Shown here: positions 8,329 through 17,503 of the stretch, one piece after another
Position numbering within the stretch: the stretch's first letter is position 1
Layout of the letters: each line of letters opens with the position of its first letter
Source: Alphaproteobacteria bacterium
GTDB lineage: Bacteria; Pseudomonadota; Alphaproteobacteria; Micavibrionales; Micavibrionaceae
NCBI GenBank assembly: GCA_016794145.1
Contig: JAEUKP010000010.1
Location: 1 to 64,000, forward strand
DNA length: 64,000 bases
Direction of reading: 5' to 3'
Translations under genes and position numbers: made by a program
The notes under the pieces: generated by a model
Told to the model about the DNA's origin: nothing
Databases searched by the model: none
The model's input: the letters and a program-made list of their open reading frames with translations, nothing else

Positions 8329-10353
8329 TTAAGGGTATCGGGCAATCACAAACCATTGACCGCCATCTGATACGACTGTGATAGATTGGAATTGTGCCGT
8401 CAGAGGTTGATTATATTGGTCTGGTCCGGCCCCCCCTTGAACGGTTACTGTAACGGCGTTGCTCGATACATCTGTTTTCTTGATGGTGATTTGTCGGCCG
8501 ATTGCCTTTTTCGAGTTCGCAGGTGGGAGACGCGCATTTAATGCGCCGCCAAAGCTTGATAACAAATACACATCAACGGCCATATCGATGTCGTATATTC
8601 CTGTTCCGTCATAAAACCGTGTGTTTCCGGGTGATCTGTTCGATGATAAAACAAACCATTCTGCCCCGTTTGACATGACCATCACGAAATCATTTTCGCC
8701 CCCCAGGAAATATGATGTGCCATCTGGTCCGGCGCCCCCACCATCTTCGGAAACGGTGATGATGTTCTTTGAACTATCGATCTTTTTAATGACCATCATT
8801 GCACCTGACGCAGTTGATGCGGCGGGTAGATTGATTGTCAATGCACCACTAAAGCTTGATACAAGATGGATAGAATGGGACAGGTCAAGTGTGAATGTTC
8901 CTGTTGTATCAATGTATTCTGTATCATATCGCTGTAATGTTGATGTCAGGTCATTGCAAATTGATTTCTGGAATTTGTTCTTATACGGATATCCTGCATT
9001 ATAGGCCGTGTATTGCCCACCGGAAAAATCCCAGATAGAGGCTCCGTCACTTGCCGATAAAAGATTATAAATTGCTGTTTCAATAGAGCCTGCATCAAGG
9101 CGGACATTCGGGACTCCACCATGTGATTCTGTGTATAAATTCACAAAGATTGTTTTGTTTGATCCTGGCCCACAGCGCACACAGGCTGTTGCCGTTGAAT
9201 TCAGATTGGCTTCAAAATCAGTAAAACTGTTATTGAATGACCCTTCCTCAACATAAACGCCATGGCCTGATGTCGTTGCGCCCAGTGAATAGACACGACA
9301 TTGTAAGAATCTATTTGCGTTGGGGGTATCACCCGCACCTGATCGTTTTAAATGAATCCCGTTGACGAATGGTTGTGCAACAAGAACCCTGGTAAAGTTA
9401 TTCCAGTAAACCGGTTTTGATGTTTCGTATCCACCATCCAGTAAAATACCGGTTTGGGCCTGCCATATAGAGATATCGACAATTGCACTATGAACACATG
9501 GGCCAGACAGGCCAGCAAATTTTAAACCAACTGTTCCACCTGATAATTTAAGGTTCGATAGGTGGTTATAACTTCCTGCGATATGAATGAGTGTGATAGG
9601 AAGAGTTGTTCTGATTTCTGATCCGTCACCGATACCAACCAGGCTGGATCCTGTTTCCAGTACCAAGGTTGATGATATGCGATATATGCCTGCAGGAACA
9701 AAAACGGATTTCGATGCGGCTAATGCATTTTGGAAGGCGACTGTATCATCTGCAACGCCGTCTCCGATGGCGCCGAAATCCTTCACAGAAATTATTTCTT
9801 TCAGTTTATCTCCTGTTGTCCTGGTGATGGCGCCTGTTCCTGCCGCTGTGAAACTTGGTTCTGCCATTGCACCTGTTAATGGGACAGCAATCATTTGCCC
9901 GTCACCGTCAAAACCCAACACTTTTCCGGCGCGAATATGTTTGTCGGGAATTATGTTTGAAAGTGGTGATTCATGCGGGTTGAACTGAAGCATTGAAGTC
10001 TGATCTTGTTCCAATTGCTGCAACCCTGCGACAATAGAATCCAATTCGGTATTAATTGTGGTTGCTGCAAAATCGCCCCCTTCAATAAAGTCAGTCAGAC
10101 GTTCGAATGGCATACGACGTTCGAGGGTTATCATTTGACCATCCAGTGGGGGGATATCGAATATAACAGAACCACCGGCTGTTTCACCTGGGCCGGTCAC
10201 ACTGAACCCACTATTTTGTAAAGCCCCATTGATGGATACAGATAGATCTTCGCTTGCAAAAATCGGGAATGGAAATTCAAAAATTGTTTGAATGCCATTT
10301 CCAACCAACCTGACAATTGGTGGAATATCGGGAATTTTAATATGACTTGTCAT
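8329..10353 (-). CDS. Tail fibre/tailspike with pectate-lyase-like beta-helix
   Basis: This 674-residue receptor-binding protein has three parts. Residues about 1-150 resemble the T7 fibre-type tail-attachment region (FEFPFPIFASEDLSVSINGALQNSG, MITLERRMPFERLTDF). Near residue 190 the Pectate_lyase_3 hallmark VKDFGAIGDGVADDTVAFQNAL opens a right-handed beta-helix. The C-terminal third carries two related modules, each with a VYLLSSF/IHLVSSFSGALTINLP-type strand and an ITIKKTD/MVIKKID strand, which look duplicated. Tailspikes of this type often cleave surface polysaccharide. It lies between the internal protein and the small terminase. The intact frame argues against long neutral decay. Confidence 0.88.
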   Translation of the reverse strand: MTSHIKIPDIPPIVRLVGNGIQTIFEFPFPIFASEDLSVSINGALQNSGFSVTGPGETAGGSVIFDIPPLDGQMITLERRMPFERLTDFIEGGDFAATTINTELDSIVAGLQQLEQDQTSMLQFNPHESPLSNIIPDKHIRAGKVLGFDGDGQMIAVPLTGAMAEPSFTAAGTGAITRTTGDKLKEIISVKDFGAIGDGVADDTVAFQNALAASKSVFVPAGIYRISSTLVLETGSSLVGIGDGSEIRTTLPITLIHIAGSYNHLSNLKLSGGTVGLKFAGLSGPCVHSAIVDISIWQAQTGILLDGGYETSKPVYWNNFTRVLVAQPFVNGIHLKRSGAGDTPNANRFLQCRVYSLGATTSGHGVYVEEGSFNNSFTDFEANLNSTATACVRCGPGSNKTIFVNLYTESHGGVPNVRLDAGSIETAIYNLLSASDGASIWDFSGGQYTAYNAGYPYKNKFQKSICNDLTSTLQRYDTEYIDTTGTFTLDLSHSIHLVSSFSGALTINLPAASTASGAMMVIKKIDSSKNIITVSEDGGGAGPDGTSYFLGGENDFVMVMSNGAEWFVLSSNRSPGNTRFYDGTGIYDIDMAVDVYLLSSFGGALNARLPPANSKKAIGRQITIKKTDVSSNAVTVTVQGGAGPDQYNQPLTAQFQSITVVSDGGQWFVIARYP

Positions 10354-10356
10354 TTT

Positions 10357-10827
10357 CTACCCCATTAGATCTGTGATAAAGCCCATTGCTGTTTTTTGCT
10401 TGAGCTGTTGTTTTTGCAGAAGGTTGAGTTGTGTTTGGTGTTTCAGATTTTGGTCAATTATGGTGTTATCCATTATTGTTTTGGATCGATTGTTCTGGCG
10501 TTCTATATCCGATGTTTCATTCAACCCCTGGAAAACAGAATCTGATGATCCGGTTACAGATCCTATCCCTTTGCCCCCAAAATTGGCCCGTTGGGTGGAT
10601 AGGGCATGACGTAATTTAGACAGCCGATCTGTTTCCTTCTGCTGCAGAACCAGTAAATTTGACTGTTTCTGCAAGGCCGCGCTTTGTTTTAATTGGGCGT
10701 TCTTGGCATTGAGGGCGTCCAGATCCCGCAATCGTTCAGAATTGGATAAAAAATATTGCCCGGCAGAGGCAATGGTTTTGACCCCGATATTTGCAATCGG
10801 GGCAACAACAGAACTTAAACTTCCCAT
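10357..10827 (-). CDS. Small internal virion/neck-type protein
   Basis: This 156-residue protein has an alanine/serine-rich N-terminus followed by a long helical region rich in Q, L and K (QLKQSAALQKQSNLLVLQQK and HQTQLNLLQKQQLKQK). Position between tail tubular B and the tailspike corresponds to the T7 internal virion protein gp14 slot. The much larger gp15- and gp16-like ejection proteins that normally follow are missing. Function is inferred from position and the coiled-coil character. Confidence 0.55.
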   Translation of the reverse strand: MGSLSSVVAPIANIGVKTIASAGQYFLSNSERLRDLDALNAKNAQLKQSAALQKQSNLLVLQQKETDRLSKLRHALSTQRANFGGKGIGSVTGSSDSVFQGLNETSDIERQNNRSKTIMDNTIIDQNLKHQTQLNLLQKQQLKQKTAMGFITDLMG

Positions 10828-10851
10828 GATGGTTTCTTTCTTTGATGGTTT

Positions 10852-12750
10852 TTATGAATTTGCAATCACTTCTGTATGAACAGATAGCAGGGCGAATGGT
10901 AACGGGAGACTTTGTTCAATTCGCCATAATGGTTTTGATGTATCGTTTTTCCATCCATAAGCCTTTACTTTTATATCGCCACTAATCAGCGGAGGCGGGG
11001 CATTCAAAAGGGTCGTTGTCCCAAAACTATTCAACGATATGCTTTTTAAACCACGACCTGTATCAAGTGTGAGTGCGGATGTGTTGCTGATCCGGAATGT
11101 TGCTTCAACCAATCTGACAGCGCGTGCATATCCGATCTCTGATATATTCGATGGTGGTAATGGCTCTATAATATGGGTAAATGGCAATCCTGCTTGCAGG
11201 TGATATGCGGGTTCGCCAATTGCAATCTCCCCGGATACGACACTTTGATCCGGTTGGACTTTACCATCTGCAACGATAGAGATGGTTCGCCCATTCAAAT
11301 GATCAAGACCAGACCATGTTGTTGTTGGGCTTGTATGATCACCGGATAAGGCAGAATCGAGGTGTAGATTGTCATCAACCAGCTCGATCATATAATCTTC
11401 ATTCCGTTTGATCAGTAAATATACACTATCGCCGACAACGGATACGGATATGACATTTCCTTGTGTTTCATGTAATGTCCATGCCGCCACTGCTTCGGCC
11501 CGATAAACTGTTAAGGTTGCAAATCTACCATCCGCCCGCACCAAGAATAATAATCGTCGTTTCTGGTCAAAATCCTGATCGACAGGTGTTGAAATAATAT
11601 GATGGGAAAGAAGGGCCAGATCTGTCGCCTGATACGCTTCTTCAATACTGGTATAAATAAATTCCCGCAATTCTTGCCCATTGCGCGCAACAAACAATGT
11701 GGCGCCATCTACATCAATCGGTGCGATGTAACGATCTACCATTGACCCCACGCGTGTTTGGCGTTTGATTTGTACATTTGCGGGCGTCAAAGGATCCCCT
11801 GTGACCATCCATTCAGATCCGCTTGTAAAGATTTGTAAGTGGCGCCCAGAGAAAACACCTCGGATCGCGTTGACTTGATCGGAGAAAATCCCGAATTCAA
11901 TAGCTTCGGCATCAAGCCCTGTTCCCAGGTCGAAATTAAATAAATCTCCTGACTGCGACATCCAGATACGGTTCGGTAAATCACGACTGCCGCCGATGAT
12001 TAATCTGTCCTGATGAAAGGCTGTTGTTGTTGGATACCCTCTGACGGCTGAGAAAGATTGCTCTTCCCAATCAACTGTTGCTGTTGTTGATAATAAGGTC
12101 TGAACAACTGTTGCAGTGACAACGGTTCCCGATGCAACGCTTGTAATGTGGACTTCTTTGTTTGAAATACGCAAACGTGTTCCTGTGTGTCCTGATAGAA
12201 AAACGGGTGCGGATGCTGTGACTGTAATCGTTCCGGATACGCCACTTGGTGTTAGGGTGACGGTATTATTGGCAAATTTGTACATTGGTTGATGGATCCG
12301 CCCAGCGGTCGTGTAAAATTCCCAATCGACAATTGACCATGCACCTAAGCCTGAGCGGATCAAACGGCGTGGTGGATAATTGGGGTGCGTTAACAAGAGC
12401 GTATCGGCACTTTGTGTCCACGCAAGTTGCTGGATATCATCTTCAACCCATGGTGTTGTGAGTGTTGTTTCCAGTGTATCTCCTGCGTAGATTGATAATT
12501 TAAGATGCGTCAGGACAAGAAGATATGTTTGTTCTGAATTGAATTCGAATGCCATCATGCGGCCTTTTCCATCTGCGGTATCAATATATCTCAACCCGGA
12601 CCGGCGAATAATTCCACCTGTTGGCTGAATAAAGACGTTCCGAAGCTTTAAAGCTCCGTTCTCGTAAGCGTTCAGATCTCCGCGTCCTAAGAGATCCGAA
12701 GATACCTCGCCGGATGTAAAGGTTGTTTTGATTGTTGGAATACGGGTCAT
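10852..12750 (-). CDS. Tail tubular protein B / nozzle (T7 gp12-like)
   Basis: This is a roughly 632-residue, beta-rich protein with the opening typical of podovirus tail nozzles: FTSGEVSSDLLGRGDLNAYENGALKLRNV, then PTGGIIRRSGLRYI. Further family features are LTHPNYPPRRLIR and AFHQDRLIIGGSRDLPNRIWMSQSGD. It would form the tail tip through which DNA leaves. The ATG at 12750 is preferred because AAGAGAT lies upstream; a longer start overlaps the preceding gene. It follows tail tubular A in the conserved order. Confidence 0.85.
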   Translation of the reverse strand: MTRIPTIKTTFTSGEVSSDLLGRGDLNAYENGALKLRNVFIQPTGGIIRRSGLRYIDTADGKGRMMAFEFNSEQTYLLVLTHLKLSIYAGDTLETTLTTPWVEDDIQQLAWTQSADTLLLTHPNYPPRRLIRSGLGAWSIVDWEFYTTAGRIHQPMYKFANNTVTLTPSGVSGTITVTASAPVFLSGHTGTRLRISNKEVHITSVASGTVVTATVVQTLLSTTATVDWEEQSFSAVRGYPTTTAFHQDRLIIGGSRDLPNRIWMSQSGDLFNFDLGTGLDAEAIEFGIFSDQVNAIRGVFSGRHLQIFTSGSEWMVTGDPLTPANVQIKRQTRVGSMVDRYIAPIDVDGATLFVARNGQELREFIYTSIEEAYQATDLALLSHHIISTPVDQDFDQKRRLLFLVRADGRFATLTVYRAEAVAAWTLHETQGNVISVSVVGDSVYLLIKRNEDYMIELVDDNLHLDSALSGDHTSPTTTWSGLDHLNGRTISIVADGKVQPDQSVVSGEIAIGEPAYHLQAGLPFTHIIEPLPPSNISEIGYARAVRLVEATFRISNTSALTLDTGRGLKSISLNSFGTTTLLNAPPPLISGDIKVKAYGWKNDTSKPLWRIEQSLPLPFALLSVHTEVIANS

Positions 12751-12778
12751 GATTCTATCTCTTTTCTCATCTCTTTTT

Positions 12779-13348
12779 CTAATCTCTGGCATCAATCAAG
12801 CTGAAATTTTCGATACGATTTGGGCTGTCTTGTTGTGAGTCGATCTGCCGCGCGCGTGTGAATTCTTGATCTGCTTGTTTACTCAGGATATCTGCACGTG
12901 ATGTGTTTTCGGTAAGAGGTAGACAGAATTCAGCGGCCAGTCGTGTCATCAGCAGTGAATCAAAATACGGTGGGAAATTGCTTTCATCCGGCCTAAAGAT
13001 ATAGGTTAGTAGGACTTCACTTGCATCTGTATGAAGTTCATTCCGTGATAGACGGTAATTGATTCCTCGTCCACGACCTCCAACTCCTGCCGATATCGCA
13101 CGAAGAAAATCATTGGGCAGTTGATAAGCATATTGATAATCCCCGTTCGGTGGTGTTGCCAATCGGGTCAGTAAAACCTGACGTGTTGCAAAGTTCCATG
13201 GAAACGATGATAAAACGGCATCCCGTAAAGGTGCATAAAGCAGGCCTGCGATTTCTGATTCTGTCGTTCCATCAGAGAACGAGGTGATAGGGTGAACCCC
13301 TATGCGTGCAAGAGCGCGGGCACAAAGCCCAATATCATCTAAAGCCAT
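12779..13348 (-). CDS. Tail tubular protein A / adaptor (T7 gp11-like)
   Basis: This 189-residue protein has the head-to-tail adaptor pattern: CARALARIGVHPITSF, then YAPLRDAVLSSFPWNFATRQVLL, and a region with YQYAYQLPNDFLRAI. These match tail tubular protein A / gp11-like adaptors that sit between portal and nozzle. It is the first gene after the strong terminator at 13385-13428, so tail genes may be expressed at a lower level than capsid genes by readthrough. Confidence 0.85.
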   Translation of the reverse strand: MALDDIGLCARALARIGVHPITSFSDGTTESEIAGLLYAPLRDAVLSSFPWNFATRQVLLTRLATPPNGDYQYAYQLPNDFLRAISAGVGGRGRGINYRLSRNELHTDASEVLLTYIFRPDESNFPPYFDSLLMTRLAAEFCLPLTENTSRADILSKQADQEFTRARQIDSQQDSPNRIENFSLIDARD

Positions 13349-13371
13349 TTTAAAAATCTCCGGTCTGTGTA

Positions 13372-13428
13372 AAGGAAAAAAGGGGGAATGACCTGTGGCC
13401 CGTTGCAGGCTGAAACACAGGTCATTCC
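13372..13428 (-). terminator. Strong intrinsic terminator after the capsid genes
   Basis: A perfect 13-base stem, GGAATGACCTGTG (13385-13397) with its complement at 13416-13428, is followed on the minus strand by CCCCC and a run of T. It separates capsid and small capsid-associated genes from tail genes, as the Tphi terminator follows gene 10 in T7. It would reduce but not abolish tail-gene transcription, giving stoichiometry control. Confidence 0.8.
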
Positions 13429-13456
13429 GGTGTCAGTACGTGGTGGTAGGTGTGTA

Positions 13457-13699
13457 TTACGCGGTGAAGACCGCAACAGTCACAGCAGAACCAGTGTTTG
13501 CTGTTACGATATAGAAGACTGTTGACGGTACGCCACCCGTACTGAGATTACAGATCAGTAAGTCATTGACGCGAAGCATCGATGCTGCTGAATTGAAATA
13601 ACCTGCGGTGACCACTGATGAATCAGTGGTTGTGTAGTGCCACAGGGTGAAATTATTGGCATAGGCCAATACACTCAGGTCTTTTGAAGCAAAAGCCAT
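13457..13699 (-). CDS. Small capsid-associated (decoration/head fibre) protein
   Basis: This 80-residue protein is rich in aliphatic, Thr and Ser residues with predicted beta-strands (LSVLAYANNFTLWHYTTTDSS, then TVFYIVTANTG). It lies directly downstream of the capsid gene and just before the terminator, the usual place for a highly expressed decoration or head protein. It looks intact. No specific family name is claimed. Confidence 0.6.
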   Translation of the reverse strand: MAFASKDLSVLAYANNFTLWHYTTTDSSVVTAGYFNSAASMLRVNDLLICNLSTGGVPSTVFYIVTANTGSAVTVAVFTA

Positions 13700-13756
13700 A
13701 ATTTAAACTCCTTGGTAATTAAGTGATAAGTGAATAGGTCTTGTGTTCAACGATGA

Positions 13757-14587
13757 CTAGTCTGGTGTTTCATCGCATCCAATGACAACAATCCCTGATC
13801 CATCGATAAGGGCTGCGCCTTGACTCATCATATTGTTGACAAAGTGGGCGGCCCGATCACCGTGCCACGTGATGTCTGACTGTACATCAGATCCAGACGC
13901 ATGCCCGATGGCTGTTTTGTGGAACCAGAAACAGGAACGAATATCATTCCCGTCAATAGGCAGGCCAGACATCGGGATCCAGGTTGTCCCCAGCCATTTT
14001 TTCGCTTGCATATTTTTATATGGGAGTTCGTCAGATCCAACATATTCGGAACTTGCAAATTCAGGGACCTTTAACAGTTCAGACCATTGTTTCCATCCAA
14101 TAACGGCAAAACGTTGGCCATCATCTGGCACATCTGCACCACCCAATTTTTCAAAGGCTAATAAAACCTTATCACGGGTCAAGCCAACGTTCCCGTCCGG
14201 AACCGTCAGTGTAGAAGCAGAGGCAAGCGCACTGATAATCAGATCATCTGTTTTCCGCCCGAGGGCATAGGCTCCGGCATTGGCAATGACGGCACGCTCA
14301 TCATGATTGATTTTTAATTCAGCAAGTTTGTCGACCCAGTCACCGGCATAGAAATCCTGTAACGTGCATTCAACAGATGTGTGGGACACATTCATAACCG
14401 GAATCATGCCGTTTGCTGATTTTGTTGATGCCGTTCCTTTTCCAACCTTTTGGAAAACAACGGATGATCCTTTTACGTTATTAATTGTTCTAACCGCAAT
14501 GCGCAATTTAGAACCTTGTCTTTGATAGGCTTCATGAACTTCGCGTTCAAACTGCTTTACAAAGGCGATATTTATATCTGTACTCAT
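13757..14587 (-). CDS. Major capsid protein
   Basis: This 276-residue protein occupies the capsid slot between scaffold and adaptor genes. It has a helical N-terminus (FVKQFEREVHEAYQRQGSKLR), a strand region with VMNVSHTSVECTLQDFYAGDWVDKL, a helix with DERAVIANAGAYALGRKTDDLIISAL and the late FWFHKTAIGHASG segment. These are features of phage capsid proteins of the HK97-like fold in temperate podoviruses. No delta domain or protease is present, consistent with a separate scaffold. The 262 bases upstream probably hold its own promoter, since the PilZ gene interrupts the operon. Confidence 0.82.
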   Translation of the reverse strand: MSTDINIAFVKQFEREVHEAYQRQGSKLRIAVRTINNVKGSSVVFQKVGKGTASTKSANGMIPVMNVSHTSVECTLQDFYAGDWVDKLAELKINHDERAVIANAGAYALGRKTDDLIISALASASTLTVPDGNVGLTRDKVLLAFEKLGGADVPDDGQRFAVIGWKQWSELLKVPEFASSEYVGSDELPYKNMQAKKWLGTTWIPMSGLPIDGNDIRSCFWFHKTAIGHASGSDVQSDITWHGDRAAHFVNNMMSQGAALIDGSGIVVIGCDETPD

Positions 14588-14816
14588 GTTAATCCTTTTT
14601 TGGGGTTAAAGTTAATTTTTCCCGGATCGGTTATCGCTAGGCGGCCAAGCAGGGCGGGGGGTAGACGGGCGGGCATAAGGTTACATACTTTGTTATGGGC
14701 CCCTATGTTCTCTGCCAGATTTCTTTTTCATAAAATAAAGCTTGATTTTTGGTTTGGTATCAGCTAAATATTTCATGTGTAATAGTTTTTAGTGCTTTGG
14801 GTGTGTCGTATAACAT

Positions 14817-14833
14817 TGTCATAACTATTGACA
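14817..14833. promoter_or_regulatory. Palindromic operator candidate between capsid and PilZ genes
   Basis: TGTCA-N7-TGACA lies just upstream of the PilZ ribosome-binding site and about 230 bases from the capsid start. A TATAAC that could be a -10 element lies at its left shoulder. The position suits a regulator of the PilZ gene, the capsid gene or both. The binding factor is unknown. Confidence 0.35.
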
Positions 14834-14849
14834 CAACTTGGAGCTTTTT

Positions 14850-15248
14850 ATGTTGCAGAACATCATGACTGCGTTTGGTTTAAAAAATTCAGTAACCGAT
14901 GATGGAACTGGGGGATTTTCATCCCGCAGATCTTACCCTCGTCGTGGTTGCGACCAATGTGTGGGTTTCCTTGATGGCAAAGCGCATCCCGTCCTGGATT
15001 GGAGTCCGGGAGGGCTACGCGTCTTCGCTGATCCACGCCCGTTACAAATTGGTCAAGAAATGGAGATTGAATTAAAATTCCATCTTCGTGATCAATTGGT
15101 CAATGTAAAGCAGAGGGCGAGGATTGTTCGTAAATCAACAGAATCTGTCTCGTTTCAATTTGCACCCGTCAGTAACGATATTCGTAAAACATTCCAAACT
15201 GTTATTGACGATTTTAATGCCCGTGAATTTTCAGGTTCACAGGCTTAA
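14850..15248 (+). CDS. PilZ-domain protein encoded inside the phage cassette
   Basis: This 132-residue protein carries a PilZ domain, the c-di-GMP receptor module. It has the arginine motif RRSYPRR (about 24-30), and the second motif appears as DWSPGG in place of the usual D/N-x-S-x-x-G. Later strands (QEMEIELKF, KQRARIVRKSTESVSFQF) complete the barrel. The ATG at 14850 follows TTGGAG with a six-base gap. It is the only gene of the cassette on the plus strand, sitting between scaffold and capsid. This is how morons or regulatory inserts sit in phages. It may couple capsid expression or release to c-di-GMP; that is inference. Confidence 0.8.
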   Translation: MLQNIMTAFGLKNSVTDDGTGGFSSRRSYPRRGCDQCVGFLDGKAHPVLDWSPGGLRVFADPRPLQIGQEMEIELKFHLRDQLVNVKQRARIVRKSTESVSFQFAPVSNDIRKTFQTVIDDFNAREFSGSQA

Positions 15249-15278
15249 AATTCGAAGGGGCCAGAGATTATGCTCTGT

Positions 15279-16013
15279 TTATTTTCCTGCGTATAATCTT
15301 TGGAAACCTTCGCTGACTTTTGCAATGAAAGCAGGATCGCGATCTCTCCAGTATTTAGGACTTTGCATCATATTGCGGAGGCCGGTTTCGTCCAGCCCGT
15401 CAAATGAGCCGCTTCCGTCTTTGGCGATGGGGCTATTTGATCCCATTTTCATCATATTATAAAGGGCCATAACGCCATCATAGGAACAGCATAGGCCTTC
15501 ATATGCAGATTCTGGAAGGTTTTTTGTTCCAAATTCTTGTAATTGTTTCGAAATAATACTCCATTTTTCTGATCCTCCGAATTCTTTGACCAGACGTTCC
15601 AATTCCCGGTCGGCTTGGAATTCTGCTGCCATTTCTAACAGCATTGGAACTAGCTTTTCTGTGGCGAGGTCATATATTTCTTGGACTTGCTCATTTGTAA
15701 ATCCTTTCGCGTGGAGTCGGGCATTCAGTTCGGGATCAATATCGATGACATCGCTTTGTAATTTAAGCTCATAGAGATCTGCTGTTTCAGGGAGACCAAG
15801 AATCTTTTGCAATCGTTTTCTGTCATCATCTGTTTCAGGAAGTGGAACCATTTTCGAAAGACGTTTTTCAAGAGCAAGGTAAGAGTTAAGAAGGGCATCA
15901 ATGCGAATTTCTTTTTTATCTGCATCCCAGAATTTATCGGGAACAGATGTCGGCTTATCGGGCTCGATAGGGTTTTGTGTATCTGTTTCGGCAATTAAAA
16001 GATTATCAGTCAT
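15279..16013 (-). CDS. Scaffolding / capsid assembly protein
   Basis: This 244-residue, acidic, helix-rich protein lies between portal and capsid genes, the position of T7 gp9-type scaffolds. It starts with a disordered region (NLLIAETDTQNPIEPDKP) and then KFWDADKKEIRIDALLNSY, a motif common in podovirus assembly proteins, followed by helices up to a C-terminal YWRDRDPAFIAKVSEGFQRLY. It would direct procapsid formation. The region 15249-15278 separates it from the convergent PilZ stop. Confidence 0.78.
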   Translation of the reverse strand: MTDNLLIAETDTQNPIEPDKPTSVPDKFWDADKKEIRIDALLNSYLALEKRLSKMVPLPETDDDRKRLQKILGLPETADLYELKLQSDVIDIDPELNARLHAKGFTNEQVQEIYDLATEKLVPMLLEMAAEFQADRELERLVKEFGGSEKWSIISKQLQEFGTKNLPESAYEGLCCSYDGVMALYNMMKMGSNSPIAKDGSGSFDGLDETGLRNMMQSPKYWRDRDPAFIAKVSEGFQRLYAGK

Positions 16014-16036
16014 GGTTTAGTCTCCTTTAGAATGAA

Positions 16037-17500
16037 TTAGAGTGGTGAATCGGACAAGTCTTGTTTTAAAAATTCTGGGACACCCAACATTTCAGTCAGA
16101 TATGCCATAAGGGCAGAGCGATCAATTTTTTCTGAAATCTCTGGTCCTAAAGAATGCGCAGCCTGAACCCATCCCAATGCGTTTTGGACGTTTCGGGATG
16201 ATTGGGACCTCGCAAGTGGTGATCTATGGTCGATTGAAACAATTCGACCATCTAATGGTAGATCCGGAATGGCTCCTCTGTGCCTTAGAATGCTGTAGGC
16301 TTTCTGGATAATAGGATTCAACAATTCAACCTGCAATCGTCCGAATGTTGCACCTAATAGCATTGTCATTTCATCAGATCGTGTTGTGATCTCTGTTGCT
16401 GTAATTTTCCTGCCATTCGATATTTGTGGTAATCTATCGACCAAAAGCGCGTGTCGGATGCGGTTCCGAAGGTCCTGTAAAACCAATTGTGACACATCAA
16501 AACGGGCTGGCATTTCGAGTGGTGTTAGACCTTTTGATCCGACAGCTTTTGGAATAATCGCCCCTGGAACAAGTTCGATATTCGCAGTGTTCAAGACACC
16601 GTCATCTTCTGCCTGCCAGATCCCTGTCACAGAAATAGATGCATTTTTTAAGATCAATTCGACAACTTTGTTCGCTGTTTTGATGTCTGGAAGCGTCTTC
16701 ATGATAGGGGATCTTCCGTATATTTCACCAGGGGATTTCATCCATCTAAAATTGATAAAAGGCGAGTGCGTTAAGTCTGTCTGGTAAATAATTTCGTCAT
16801 AATCAATTGAAAACAGGCAGAATAGATATCCGTTTCCATTGATGGATTCTGTTATGCTTTCAATCAAATCGAATTTTTCATCAGGATGGGTGTTTCCTTT
16901 TTGTAGGATCGATACAGGAATAATCGCCCCCTTAAAACGCATCAAGATCTGAGACAATGTCAAAGAGACTTTTCTAAAAACTGTGTCCAGCTTTCCGCGG
17001 CGGCCTTCTTCCAGGACCACATCGCTTAATGGAATCGCCGTAAACTGGAATGCAGATAATTCTCCTGGTTGTGCTTCTTCAAAAGCCAATGACGCGGTTC
17101 CTGCAACAACAAGATCAAGGAAGCATTGATGGATCTCGACAATAAAGTTAGATTGATCAAAGTGAGCTTGCATTAATCTGCTTGTTTTCTCTAAGGTTGG
17201 CGTGATCGCCTTTGCTTCGTCTATGCTAAGGTCTGTCCCTGGCTTTAGACCGAACCACGGTGTTAAAGGCGGCGTTAAATTGCCGAGCAGAAGACTTGCT
17301 AATTGATCGACACCATCCAGCGCTGTTGCATCATAAAGCCTTTCGCTGCGACGGTTTCCGGATGCATATTGGCCTGTTAACTGGCCTCGTTGTGGCAGTG
17401 CATAATCGTAACAATCCTGCCATAGGCTATGCCACAAATTATGTTTTGATTTTGCCCCATGGAATCTATGAAGGAGGATTTGATAAGTTTCATCTGACAT
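16037..17500 (-). CDS. Portal protein (T7-like head-tail connector)
   Basis: This 487-residue protein has the podovirus connector signature. The N-terminus SLWQDCYDYALPQRG is followed by RRSERLYDATALDGVDQLASLL, then TPPLTPWFGLKPG, and later GEIYGRSPIMKTLPDIKTANKVVELIL and the ITATEITTRSDEM segment. The portal forms the dodecameric ring for DNA entry and exit. It follows three small genes at the head of the cassette with a 3-base gap to the upstream short gene. Confidence 0.9.
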   Translation of the reverse strand: MSDETYQILLHRFHGAKSKHNLWHSLWQDCYDYALPQRGQLTGQYASGNRRSERLYDATALDGVDQLASLLLGNLTPPLTPWFGLKPGTDLSIDEAKAITPTLEKTSRLMQAHFDQSNFIVEIHQCFLDLVVAGTASLAFEEAQPGELSAFQFTAIPLSDVVLEEGRRGKLDTVFRKVSLTLSQILMRFKGAIIPVSILQKGNTHPDEKFDLIESITESINGNGYLFCLFSIDYDEIIYQTDLTHSPFINFRWMKSPGEIYGRSPIMKTLPDIKTANKVVELILKNASISVTGIWQAEDDGVLNTANIELVPGAIIPKAVGSKGLTPLEMPARFDVSQLVLQDLRNRIRHALLVDRLPQISNGRKITATEITTRSDEMTMLLGATFGRLQVELLNPIIQKAYSILRHRGAIPDLPLDGRIVSIDHRSPLARSQSSRNVQNALGWVQAAHSLGPEISEKIDRSALMAYLTEMLGVPEFLKQDLSDSPL

Positions 17501-17503
17501 AGG

